The notes under the pieces: generated by a model
The model's database searches: none
The model's input: the letters and a program-made list of their open reading frames with translations, nothing else
What the model was told of the DNA's origin: nothing
Shown here: piece after piece, positions 1-4,215 of the stretch
How the letters are laid out: every line of letters starts with the position of its first letter
Position numbering within the stretch: position 1 is the first letter of the stretch
From: Desulfobacteraceae bacterium
GTDB taxonomy: Bacteria > Desulfobacterota > Desulfobacteria > Desulfobacterales > Desulfosalsimonadaceae
Length of the DNA stretch: 5,357 bases
Assembly (NCBI GenBank): GCA_007136525.1
Contig: SLGU01000089.1
Coordinates: forward strand, 1 to 5,357
Reading direction: 5' to 3'
Made by a program: the position numbers and the translations under genes

Positions 1-397
1 AGAGCGTTTTGGACAACTGCTGGGTCAGGGTGCTGCCCCCTTCCACATACCTGCCGGAGCGGATATTGCTGATGACGGCCCGGGCGATGCCCTTGAGGTC
101 AATGCCGCTGTGCCGGTAGAATTGGCGGTCCTCGGTGGTCAGCAGGGCGGTTTTCAGCGTATCGGGCACCGTATAAATGGAAACCGGTTCCCGTTTTTCG
201 AGGTAAAGCTCCGCAAGCAGCACATTGTCGGCCGAATAGATCCGGGTAACCGCCGAAGGGGAATAGTTTTCCAGCATGCGGATCTGGGGCAGATCCCGTG
301 TCAGGCCGATAATGGCACCGATAGCGGCGCCGAATGCGCAGGCAAGGATTATTACGGCGATAATGGTAAGGATTGCCCGTCTTTTCATGGAAAGCAT
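1..397 (-). CDS. Class A penicillin-binding protein (PBP1A-like), N-terminal part, cut by window edge
   Basis: A bifunctional peptidoglycan synthase is expected, with a glycosyltransferase (GT51) domain polymerising lipid II and a transpeptidase domain beyond the window edge. Reading leftward, the 132 visible codons give a short basic N-terminus (MLSMKRR), one hydrophobic membrane anchor (about residues 8-32), then the start of a periplasmic GT51 domain. Two family signatures are visible: EDRQFYRHSGID (residues 89-100, with the catalytic glutamate at 89) and GGSTLTQQLSKTL (120-132). The start is uncertain. ATG at 397 has only a weak GGGA in front, and ATG at 388 is possible. An AAGGAG at 430-425 is too far from either to be convincing. 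The gene is divergent from the tRNA gene. The anchor plus GT51 motifs fit PBP1A, but PBP1B, PBP1C or a monofunctional transglycosylase cannot be excluded without the C-terminus. Confidence 0.9.
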   Translation of the reverse strand, partial: MLSMKRRAILTIIAVIILACAFGAAIGAIIGLTRDLPQIRMLENYSPSAVTRIYSADNVLLAELYLEKREPVSIYTVPDTLKTALLTTEDRQFYRHSGIDLKGIARAVISNIRSGRYVEGGSTLTQQLSKTL

Positions 398-428
398 TTT
401 CCCGGCAGTTTTACGCTTGTTTTTCTCC

Positions 429-455
429 TTGACAGATCATGCCGTATGATATAGT
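429..455 (+). promoter_or_regulatory. Candidate tRNA-Val promoter
   Basis: A perfect TTGACA (429-434) is followed by TATAGT (450-455) with a short 15-base spacer. TAGTTT at 452-457 would give 17 bases but is a poorer box. The expected transcript start, about 461-463, lies some 20 bases before the tRNA, as is usual for a short tRNA leader. Confidence 0.5.
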
Positions 456-464
456 TTCTGTCAA
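436..464 (-). promoter_or_regulatory. Candidate promoter for the penicillin-binding protein gene
   Basis: On the minus strand a perfect TTGACA (464-459) is followed after 17 bases by CATGAT (441-436), a fair -10 box. It overlaps the tRNA promoter on the other strand. The predicted start near 429 would fall inside the AAGGAG at 430-425, which makes the leader short and the assignment tentative. Confidence 0.4.
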
Positions 465-481
465 AAATTTTAATGCAGTAA

Positions 482-556
482 AGGCGCGTAGCTCAGTGGT
501 AGAGCGCTACCCCGACACGGTAGAAGTCATCAGTTCAAGTCTGATCGCGCCTACCA
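482..556 (+). tRNA. tRNA-Val, anticodon GAC, with unusual C33
   Basis: A complete cloverleaf folds without a stem mismatch. The acceptor stem is 482-488 with 546-552 (A1-U72 as first pair). The D stem is GCTC/GAGC (491-494 with 502-505) with a standard AGTGGTA loop. The anticodon stem is CTACC/GGTAG (507-511 with 519-523), the variable loop is 5 bases (524-528), and the T stem is ATCAG/CTGAT (529-533 with 541-545) with loop TTCAAGT. The discriminator A553 and an encoded CCA (554-556) complete it. The anticodon loop CCGACAC (512-518) places GAC at 34-36, reading valine codons GUC and GUU. A73, A35 and C36 agree with known valine identity elements. The oddity is C513 at position 33, where almost all tRNAs have U. 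A dedicated terminator follows at 565, so it is a single-gene transcription unit. Confidence 0.93.
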
Positions 557-564
557 TAAAATTC

Positions 565-602
565 AAGGGTTTGCAGGCATCCATGCCTGCAAACCCTTTT
601 TT
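565..602 (+). terminator. Intrinsic terminator of the tRNA gene
   Basis: A perfect inverted repeat of 16 bases (565-580 with 583-598) brackets two bases. In RNA about 14 pairs close a six-base loop. It ends in a run of six T (597-602). It begins nine bases after the tRNA CCA end and is a textbook rho-independent terminator on the plus strand. Confidence 0.93.
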
Positions 603-607
603 ATTAT

Positions 608-734
608 GACGGCTTCGTATAAAGCCCAAGATCTGCGTTATGCGCAATTTTCGAAGCATCTCACGTACGCATAAGTAAGCTCAATTCTTCAAAAATTGCG
701 CAAGCCTTGATCTTGAACTTTTTACAAAGCCGTC
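608..734. repeat. Long imperfect palindromic repeat (MITE/REP-like)
   Basis: The left arm (608-659) and right arm (684-734) are near-complementary over about 52 bases, with roughly ten mismatches and one single-base length difference. They close over about 24 bases that include CACGTACGCATAAGTA. The ends are GACGGCTT and AAGCCGTC. Inner matches include CAAGATC with GATCTTG, and GCGCAATTTT with AAAATTGCGC. There is no open reading frame. Elements with these GACGGCTT termini and a CACGTACGC-type centre look familiar to me as dispersed intergenic repeats of Desulfobacterota. That is memory, not a search result, and copy number cannot be seen from one window. Confidence 0.8.
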
Positions 735-775
735 TGATCGCGACTTTTTACGGTGCCATCAATTTTAACCCGGAA

Positions 776-804
776 GCCGGGGCGGTTCGCTGCCCCGGTT
801 TTTT
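776..804 (+). terminator. Second strong intrinsic terminator, upstream of phaZ
   Basis: A 10-bp stem (776-785 with 790-799, two G-U pairs) is capped by a TTCG tetraloop and followed by six T (799-804). It is a very stable rho-independent terminator on the plus strand. No gene lies between it and the tRNA terminator, so it probably insulates phaZ from tRNA read-through or ends an unrecognised short RNA. Confidence 0.88.
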
Positions 805-805
805 G

Positions 806-819
806 TGCACTGCAAAAAA
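806..819 (+). promoter_or_regulatory. Putative operator upstream of phaZ, TGCACTGCA + A-tract
   Basis: The motif TGCACTGCAAAAAA starts 19 bases before the phaZ TTGACA box. It matches the motif at 2875-2888 in front of the phasin operon at 13 of 14 positions, with identical spacing to TTGACA. Because PhaR proteins are known to bind TGC/GCA-rich sites at phasin and phaR promoters, PhaR is the natural candidate. The A-tract could alternatively act as an UP element. Confidence 0.55.
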
Positions 820-824
820 ATCAG

Positions 825-852
825 TTGACATCCCTTGGCACCGCTTTATTTT
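825..852 (+). promoter_or_regulatory. phaZ promoter
   Basis: A perfect TTGACA (825-830) is followed 16 bases later by TATTTT (847-852), inside TATTTTATTA. The same arrangement occurs at the phasin operon (TTGACA at 2894, TAACTTATTA at 2916), which supports the assignment. The likely transcript start is near 859, giving a leader of about 50 bases. Confidence 0.65.
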
Positions 853-894
853 ATTAATGTAGTGACACGGAAAAATCAACAGAAATAGATGAAT

Positions 895-910
895 AAGGAG
901 CAGCGCTTTG
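895..910 (+). promoter_or_regulatory. phaZ ribosome binding site and TTG start
   Basis: AAGGAG (895-900) is followed by a 7-base spacer and TTG at 908. The first in-frame ATG (923) lies 22 bases from this Shine-Dalgarno, too far, so TTG is the better start. Confidence 0.75.
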
Positions 911-2197
911 GATGCCAATGTAATGAGCCTTTTCCCGTGGCTTCGAAACGGGCTTGAAATATTTAAAACGGGTGTTGAGACGCAGCAGAAGGGTCTGCTT
1001 TCTGCCGTTGATTTCCTGCCTGTGAGCGGGATGGTGCGTCATTTGGACGCGGAATACAAGGCGGATCTTGAATTTCTGGAACTTTTCACCGAGGACCCGC
1101 CGCCCCAGAACTGGCATTTTAAGTATGCCGATGATGATGTTTTGCTGGATCTTCCAGGCATGCGGCTGATCGACATATCCGCCGAAGGCCCCCACCGGAT
1201 ATCCAACTACAGCGTCGTATTCGCGCCGCGGGCCGGCCATCACTCCAATATCTCCGAGCGAACCGCGCTTTTCTTGAGAGACAAGGGGTTGACCCGCATG
1301 GCCGTGGTGGAGCAGAAGTGCGCAAAGGATATCCCCCTTTTCGTCAACGGAAAGGCCCACAACGAGGACTTTGAGGGGCAGGTGGCGCAATACAGGGCCA
1401 TTCTGGCGTTTCTTAAAAAACAAACCGGGGCTCCGCCCCATCTCATCGCCGTGTGCCAGCCGGGGCCCCTGCTCCTTACAACCCTTATCCTTTACCCGGA
1501 GCTGGGCCGGACGTTCGGCTCCGCGGGTTCCCCCATGCATACCGAGGCCGAACGCGGCATGCTCACTGATTTTTCACGCCTGGCGGGCGAGCCTTATATT
1601 GATTACCTGGTCGATTTTTTCTCCGGGACCATCGGCGCCGGGGAGATCGGCGAGGGTCGCAAGGTATATGACGGCCGGCTCCAGGTCCTGGGCTTTTACT
1701 ACCTGGGCATGGACCAGCATATCAAGAACTTCAGGAGGTATTATACGGACCTGAAAGCCGGAAACCGTGAGGCGGCCGAGCGCCAGAAGGAGTTTTACCA
1801 GTGGTATAACCATACCCATCATTTTCCTGCGGAGTTCATCCGGGATACCTATAAACAGATATTCGTCAAAAATGCCCTTATCCGGGGAACGCTGCACATC
1901 GGCGACCGGATCGCAGACATCCGGGACTATCCCTTGCATGTGCCTGTCTGGGCCTTGGGCGGATCCAAGGACGATATCGTGCCCCCCCGCCAGGCAGTGG
2001 GGCACATTGATCTGATCGACGGCATGGGTGACGATAAAAAGCTCTCGGTGATCGCCAATGCGGGTCACATGGGGATTTTCAGATCGTCAAAAGTATTGGA
2101 AAATGACTATACGAATATCGCGTCCTTTATTCTGAAACATAGCGATCCGGCGCCGGCCGGGGGGAAAGGGAAAAAAGACAAAAAAACGCCCCGGTGA
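908..2197 (+). CDS. phaZ: Intracellular poly(3-hydroxyalkanoate) depolymerase PhaZ
   Basis: The product mobilises stored PHA by cleaving the polyester in cytoplasmic granules with an active-site cysteine. The 429-residue alpha/beta hydrolase has the length of the i-PhaZ family (about 420). The nucleophile elbow is AVCQPG with Cys183, a cysteine in place of the usual lipase serine, as in Ralstonia PhaZ. The acid is Asp355 in GGSKDDIVPP (351-360), and the base is His387 in NAGHMGIF (384-391). The positions nearly coincide with the Ralstonia triad (Cys183, Asp355, His388). The C-terminal half matches the PHB_depo_C family. No signal peptide is present, as expected for a cytoplasmic enzyme. The last 19 residues are a Lys/Gly/Pro-rich tail (GKGKKDKKTPR), probably disordered. 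The start is TTG with a good AAGGAG. The gene has its own promoter and terminator-insulated left side, and it converges on phaR with no gap. It could hydrolyse short-chain PHA (PHB/PHV); the exact substrate is inferred. Confidence 0.93.
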   Translation: MDANVMSLFPWLRNGLEIFKTGVETQQKGLLSAVDFLPVSGMVRHLDAEYKADLEFLELFTEDPPPQNWHFKYADDDVLLDLPGMRLIDISAEGPHRISNYSVVFAPRAGHHSNISERTALFLRDKGLTRMAVVEQKCAKDIPLFVNGKAHNEDFEGQVAQYRAILAFLKKQTGAPPHLIAVCQPGPLLLTTLILYPELGRTFGSAGSPMHTEAERGMLTDFSRLAGEPYIDYLVDFFSGTIGAGEIGEGRKVYDGRLQVLGFYYLGMDQHIKNFRRYYTDLKAGNREAAERQKEFYQWYNHTHHFPAEFIRDTYKQIFVKNALIRGTLHIGDRIADIRDYPLHVPVWALGGSKDDIVPPRQAVGHIDLIDGMGDDKKLSVIANAGHMGIFRSSKVLENDYTNIASFILKHSDPAPAGGKGKKDKKTPR

Positions 2198-2227
2198 TCA
2201 GCCGTCCGATGAATCGGGTTCTTTTTT
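2166..2227. terminator. Possible bidirectional termination region between phaZ and phaR
   Basis: The plus strand shows a short hairpin, CCGA/TCGG (2206-2209 with 2214-2217), followed by T2222-2227. The minus strand has U-rich runs from A2180-2186 and A2171-2176 after a weak CGG/CCG stem (2192-2194 with 2202-2204). Both hairpins are weak, so efficient termination is uncertain, but no other terminator for either gene is visible. Confidence 0.3.
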
Positions 2228-2725
2228 CCGTTTGCCGGTCGCCGGTTCGGCGCGTTTGGCGGTTCCGTCACTTGAGGGCGGATCCGGGAAAAATTGCTTG
2301 AAAAAAGATTGAAGCGGATTGTTTTCAGGGGTGTTGGCCCTTGTCATGTCCGGCATCCCGGCACCCATTTCCAGCCACCGGTTGAACTGTTCATCGGCGA
2401 TAATTTTGTAGGATATGTAGCTGGCAATCATCTTCTCCAGATGCTTGTTGAAAAAATCGGAAAGCAGGTTTTCGCCGTACCGTATGACAAGATGCAAAAG
2501 AGAGGAAGGCAGCAGCGCGTTTTTCTTTTTTGCCTCCTCCATAATGATCTGGGTCAGCGTAAAAGCGGTCATATCCTCACCGGTATCCGCGTCCTTTACC
2601 GTGACCCATCTTCCGTGCTGGATCATTGCCGCCACGTCCTCCAATGTCACGTAGACGCTCTTTTCCGTATCGTAGAGGCGTCGGTTGGAATATTTTTTCA
2701 GAAGAATGTTGTTCGAATCCGGCAT
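2198..2725 (-). CDS. phaR: PHA accumulation regulator PhaR
   Basis: This is a transcriptional repressor that binds both DNA and PHA. In the known systems, growing granules titrate it from the DNA and thereby derepress phasin genes. The 175-residue protein starts with the signature of the PHB/PHA accumulation regulator DNA-binding domain: LLKKYSNRRLYDTE (8-21), YVTLEDVAAMI (25-35) and VKDADTGEDMTAFTLTQII (43-61). A PHB_acc-type central segment follows (about 70-118, LLPSSLLHLVIRYGENLLSDFF and onward). The tail (about 122-175) is polar and probably disordered, rich in Pro, Ser, Lys and Asp, and ends KRKKEPDSSDG. ATG at 2725 is preceded by an AAGGGG-like Shine-Dalgarno 7 bases away. The gene is divergent from the phasin operon and convergent with phaZ, fitting a local regulator. 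A copy of the shared TGCAATGC motif sits in its own leader. Confidence 0.93.
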   Translation of the reverse strand: MPDSNNILLKKYSNRRLYDTEKSVYVTLEDVAAMIQHGRWVTVKDADTGEDMTAFTLTQIIMEEAKKKNALLPSSLLHLVIRYGENLLSDFFNKHLEKMIASYISYKIIADEQFNRWLEMGAGMPDMTRANTPENNPLQSFFKQFFPDPPSSDGTAKRAEPATGKRKKEPDSSDG

Positions 2726-2748
2726 CGGCTGCCCCTTTTTTGTTACAG

Positions 2749-2763
2749 TGCAATATGCAATGC
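2749..2763. promoter_or_regulatory. Putative PhaR autoregulatory site in the phaR leader
   Basis: TGCAATATGCAATGC contains three TGC/GCA half-sites, and its last eight bases (2756-2763) are identical to 2875-2882 in the phasin operator. It lies about 24 bases upstream of the phaR start codon and downstream of the predicted phaR promoter, so a bound repressor would block elongation or initiation. Confidence 0.45.
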
Positions 2764-2816
2764 CCCCTGTGTGGATGGGGGGTGTATCGCGTCATATATA
2801 CTTAACCTGTTTATAA

Positions 2817-2845
2817 TATATAATATCATGTTTGTCGGAGATCAA
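2817..2845 (-). promoter_or_regulatory. Candidate phaR promoter
   Basis: On the minus strand TTGATC (2845-2840) and TATATA (2822-2817) are separated by 17 bases. The region 2793-2830 is extremely AT-rich, so other -10 boxes are possible. The predicted leader of about 85 bases contains the putative PhaR site and a C5/G6 inverted repeat (2763-2767 with 2777-2782). Confidence 0.4.
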
Positions 2846-2874
2846 GGGGAAAAGCGCCGGCGAAAATTTTTTGT

Positions 2875-2888
2875 TGCAATGCAAAAAA
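2875..2888 (+). promoter_or_regulatory. Putative PhaR operator upstream of the phasin-phaE-phaC promoter
   Basis: TGCAATGCAAAAAA starts 19 bases before TTGACA. It shares 13 of 14 bases and the exact spacing with the site at 806-819 before phaZ. It overlaps the left arm of the inverted repeat 2880-2912. Confidence 0.6.
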
Positions 2889-2912
2889 GTTGCTTGACAA
2901 GTCTTTTTTGCA
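2880..2912. promoter_or_regulatory. Inverted repeat spanning the -35 of the phasin operon
   Basis: TGCAAAAAAG (2880-2889) and CTTTTTTGCA (2903-2912) form a perfect 10-bp inverted repeat around 13 bases that contain TTGACA. An operator placed on the -35 box would let a dimeric regulator exclude RNA polymerase. It is absent at phaZ, where only the left-hand motif is shared. Confidence 0.5.
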
Positions 2913-2921
2913 TCCTAACTT
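2894..2921 (+). promoter_or_regulatory. Promoter of the phasin-phaE-phaC operon
   Basis: TTGACA (2894-2899) is followed after 16 bases by TAACTT (2916-2921) inside TAACTTATTA, which matches 8 of 10 bases of the phaZ -10 region at the same spacing. The predicted transcript start, near 2928, gives a leader of about 55 bases. Confidence 0.6.
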
Positions 2922-2983
2922 ATTACCATGACGTTCGTCGTATTGGACAATAACGTATCATTTATTATGTAAGGAGAAAGACC

Positions 2984-3244
2984 ATGATTAACAACAAGGA
3001 AATGCTCAAACAGATGATCGAGTTCAACAAAACCACATTTTTTGACAATGGTTTAAAAGCCATGAAGCTTTCCCAGGAACAGGGTGAAAAAATGATGAAC
3101 ACAGTAGTGGATCAGGCAACCTGGCTGCCGGCTGAAGGGAAAAAGGCCGTTGCCGAATGGCTTAAGGCCTATAAAAAAGGTGTCGACGAGTTCAAGTCGT
3201 CTGTAGACGACCAGTACAAGAAGGTGGAGGAATACCTCTCCTGA
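2984..3244 (+). CDS. Small phasin-like PHA granule-associated protein
   Basis: The 86-residue protein is mostly charged and amphipathic and predicted helical throughout. It has no cysteine, signal peptide or membrane segment, and one Pro in the central WLPAEGKKAVAEWLKAYKKG segment (47-66). The C-terminus is heptad-like (VDEFKSSVDDQYKKVEEYL, 67-85). This composition, the position divergent from phaR and directly upstream of phaE-phaC, and the phaR-type operator in front all fit a phasin. Phasins coat the granule surface and limit coalescence, and their genes are the classic PhaR target. It is shorter than the usual phasin_2 proteins (about 110-190 residues), and I cannot assign a named family from sequence alone. 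A strong AAGGAG (2971-2976) seven bases before ATG predicts high expression. It is probably the first gene of an operon; no terminator is seen before phaE. Confidence 0.75.
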   Translation: MINNKEMLKQMIEFNKTTFFDNGLKAMKLSQEQGEKMMNTVVDQATWLPAEGKKAVAEWLKAYKKGVDEFKSSVDDQYKKVEEYLS

Positions 3245-3290
3245 ATAACCAATAGCCGGTCACCTTCTGTATGGCGTAAAGGTTGAAAAA

Positions 3291-3306
3291 AAGAGGTTAT
3301 CGTATG
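3291..3306 (+). promoter_or_regulatory. phaE ribosome binding site fixing the start at 3304
   Basis: AAGAGG (3291-3296) with a 7-base spacer precedes ATG 3304. The upstream in-frame TTG (3283) has no usable Shine-Dalgarno, so the shorter reading is preferred. Confidence 0.7.
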
Positions 3307-4215
3307 GCGGACTCCTCAAATCAGGCGTTTGATCCGAATACGTTTTTTCAGCAATGGATGCAGTCCATGGCAGGCACATGGACGGGAATGCTCGCACCCC
3401 CTCGCCGGTCTTCCGGCGAAGGGGGCGAGTCCGCGGGAAACGATTCCGAAACGGGTTTTCGGGATCAACCCGGGGACCCCTCTCTTGAAGCGGCCCTGCG
3501 ATTTGCGAAAACAACGGCCGCGGCATTCAGCGACCCGGGGAAGTGGAGCCAGATGTTTTCCGGGGTTAACGCCATGCCCCATGTTTTTCTGAGCATGATG
3601 CAGCCCATGGTAGAGAACATGGCTGACATGCACCGGAAATGGCTCGAAAAAGCGACATCTTTCGGAAAATTGCCCGATGATTTTGAACTGGGGCATCTTG
3701 AGCAGGAATCGTTGCAAATATTCAACCACACCTTTGATGCGGAATTCAAAAAGCTGCTCAATATTCCCCAGCTCGGCCCGGCCAGAGAATCCCAGGAGAA
3801 GCTCAATCGCTATTTCGAACATTTTAACCGGCTGCAATCCGCGCTTGCCGGATTTCTTCACCAGCTCTACGGTCCGTTGAAGGTCGCCTACGAATCGTTT
3901 CAGAGCAAGCTGGCCGATATGATGGAGGCCGGTGAGCTCCCGGACAGCGCCAAAGCCTATTACCAGCTCTGGCTGAAAACCCTTGAAGGGTTTTACATGA
4001 TAAAATTGAAATCTCCGGAATTCCTTGAGGCGCTGTCAGAAACACTTGCCGCAGCCGCCCATTACACCCAAAGTAAAAAAGAACTTCAAAATGACCTGAT
4101 GCGCCGGTTTTCCCTGCCGTCTTCCGCCGATGTCAACGCCCTTTACAAGGAATTGTACGACATGAAAAAACGGCTGAAGGCCATTGAGGCGCGGATTGAA
4201 AAAAATGAACAGTAA
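3304..4215 (+). CDS. phaE: Class III PHA synthase subunit PhaE
   Basis: This is the non-catalytic partner of PhaC in the two-subunit class III synthase; in known systems it activates PhaC and contributes to granule targeting. The 303-residue, mostly helical protein matches the PhaE family. It has an N-terminal DPNTFFQQWMQSMAGTW segment (10-26), then a low-complexity Gly/Ser/Glu/Asp linker (31-60). Helical segments with Met-rich PHVFLSMMQPMVENMADM (92-109) follow, then the conserved-looking LGPARESQEKLNRYF (157-171) and LPDSAKAYYQLWLKTLEGFY (212-231). The C-terminus is a short coiled coil from about 274 to 302 (DVNALYKELYDMKKRLKAIE and onward). It is somewhat shorter than Allochromatium PhaE (about 357). 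ATG 3304 is chosen over TTG 3283 on the Shine-Dalgarno. It sits 59 bases after the phasin gene and 60 before phaC. A strong hairpin is encoded in the linker (3391-3429). Confidence 0.92.
   Translation: MADSSNQAFDPNTFFQQWMQSMAGTWTGMLAPPRRSSGEGGESAGNDSETGFRDQPGDPSLEAALRFAKTTAAAFSDPGKWSQMFSGVNAMPHVFLSMMQPMVENMADMHRKWLEKATSFGKLPDDFELGHLEQESLQIFNHTFDAEFKKLLNIPQLGPARESQEKLNRYFEHFNRLQSALAGFLHQLYGPLKVAYESFQSKLADMMEAGELPDSAKAYYQLWLKTLEGFYMIKLKSPEFLEALSETLAAAAHYTQSKKELQNDLMRRFSLPSSADVNALYKELYDMKKRLKAIEARIEKNEQ
3391..3429 (+). other. Strong GC-rich hairpin inside the phaE linker region
   Basis: CGCCGG (3403-3408) pairs with CCGGCG (3413-3418) around a TCTT loop. The stem continues through T-A and five C-G pairs (3397-3402 with 3419-3425, one bulged A), then CTCG/CGAG (3391-3394 with 3426-3429) after a two-base bulge. 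About 16 pairs form in total. No T-run follows, so it is not a simple terminator. It encodes part of the Gly/Ser/Pro-rich linker. Confidence 0.6.

Larger units (their letters stand above)
557..907. other. Gene-free stretch between tRNA-Val and phaZ
   Basis: No plausible protein gene is seen in these 351 bases. They hold, in order, the tRNA terminator (565-602), a long palindromic repeat (608-734) with a short related tail (735-760), a second terminator (776-804), and the phaZ operator, promoter and leader (806-907). A small non-coding RNA ending at the 776-804 terminator is conceivable, but no promoter for one is evident. Confidence 0.7.

Noticed and set aside
425..430. AAGGAG on the minus strand as ribosome site of the penicillin-binding protein gene
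   Set aside because: It is 27 bases from ATG 397 and no in-frame ATG, GTG or TTG lies at a proper distance; it may be chance or within the promoter.
110..454. Open frame of 114 codons on the plus strand
   Set aside because: It is antisense to the penicillin-binding protein gene, whose GT51 motifs are clear, and it has no ribosome site.
482..556. tRNA-Val as a pseudogene
   Set aside because: All stems pair perfectly, CCA is encoded, and promoter and terminator are present; only C33 is abnormal.
923..925. ATG 923 as the phaZ start
   Set aside because: AAGGAG at 895-900 is ideally spaced for TTG 908 and 22 bases away from this ATG.
854..1540. Open frame of 228 codons on the minus strand
   Set aside because: It lies antisense to phaZ, whose catalytic motifs and ribosome site are clear; the peptide resembles no family.
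1574..2068. Open frame of 164 codons on the minus strand
   Set aside because: It is a codon-bias shadow of phaZ without a recognisable start signal.
2853..2872. CGCCGGCG followed by A4T6 as a terminator
   Set aside because: The palindrome is only four base pairs per arm with no loop, and it sits in a divergent promoter region where no transcript is expected to end.
2294..2953. Open frame of 219 codons on the plus strand
   Set aside because: It is antisense to phaR and runs through the phaR and phasin promoters; the phaR protein has unmistakable family motifs.
3283..3303. Seven-codon upstream extension of phaE from TTG 3283
   Set aside because: No suitable Shine-Dalgarno precedes TTG, whereas AAGAGG lies seven bases before ATG 3304.
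3316..3861. Open frame of 181 codons on the minus strand
   Set aside because: It is the reverse complement of phaE, with no family resemblance or ribosome site.
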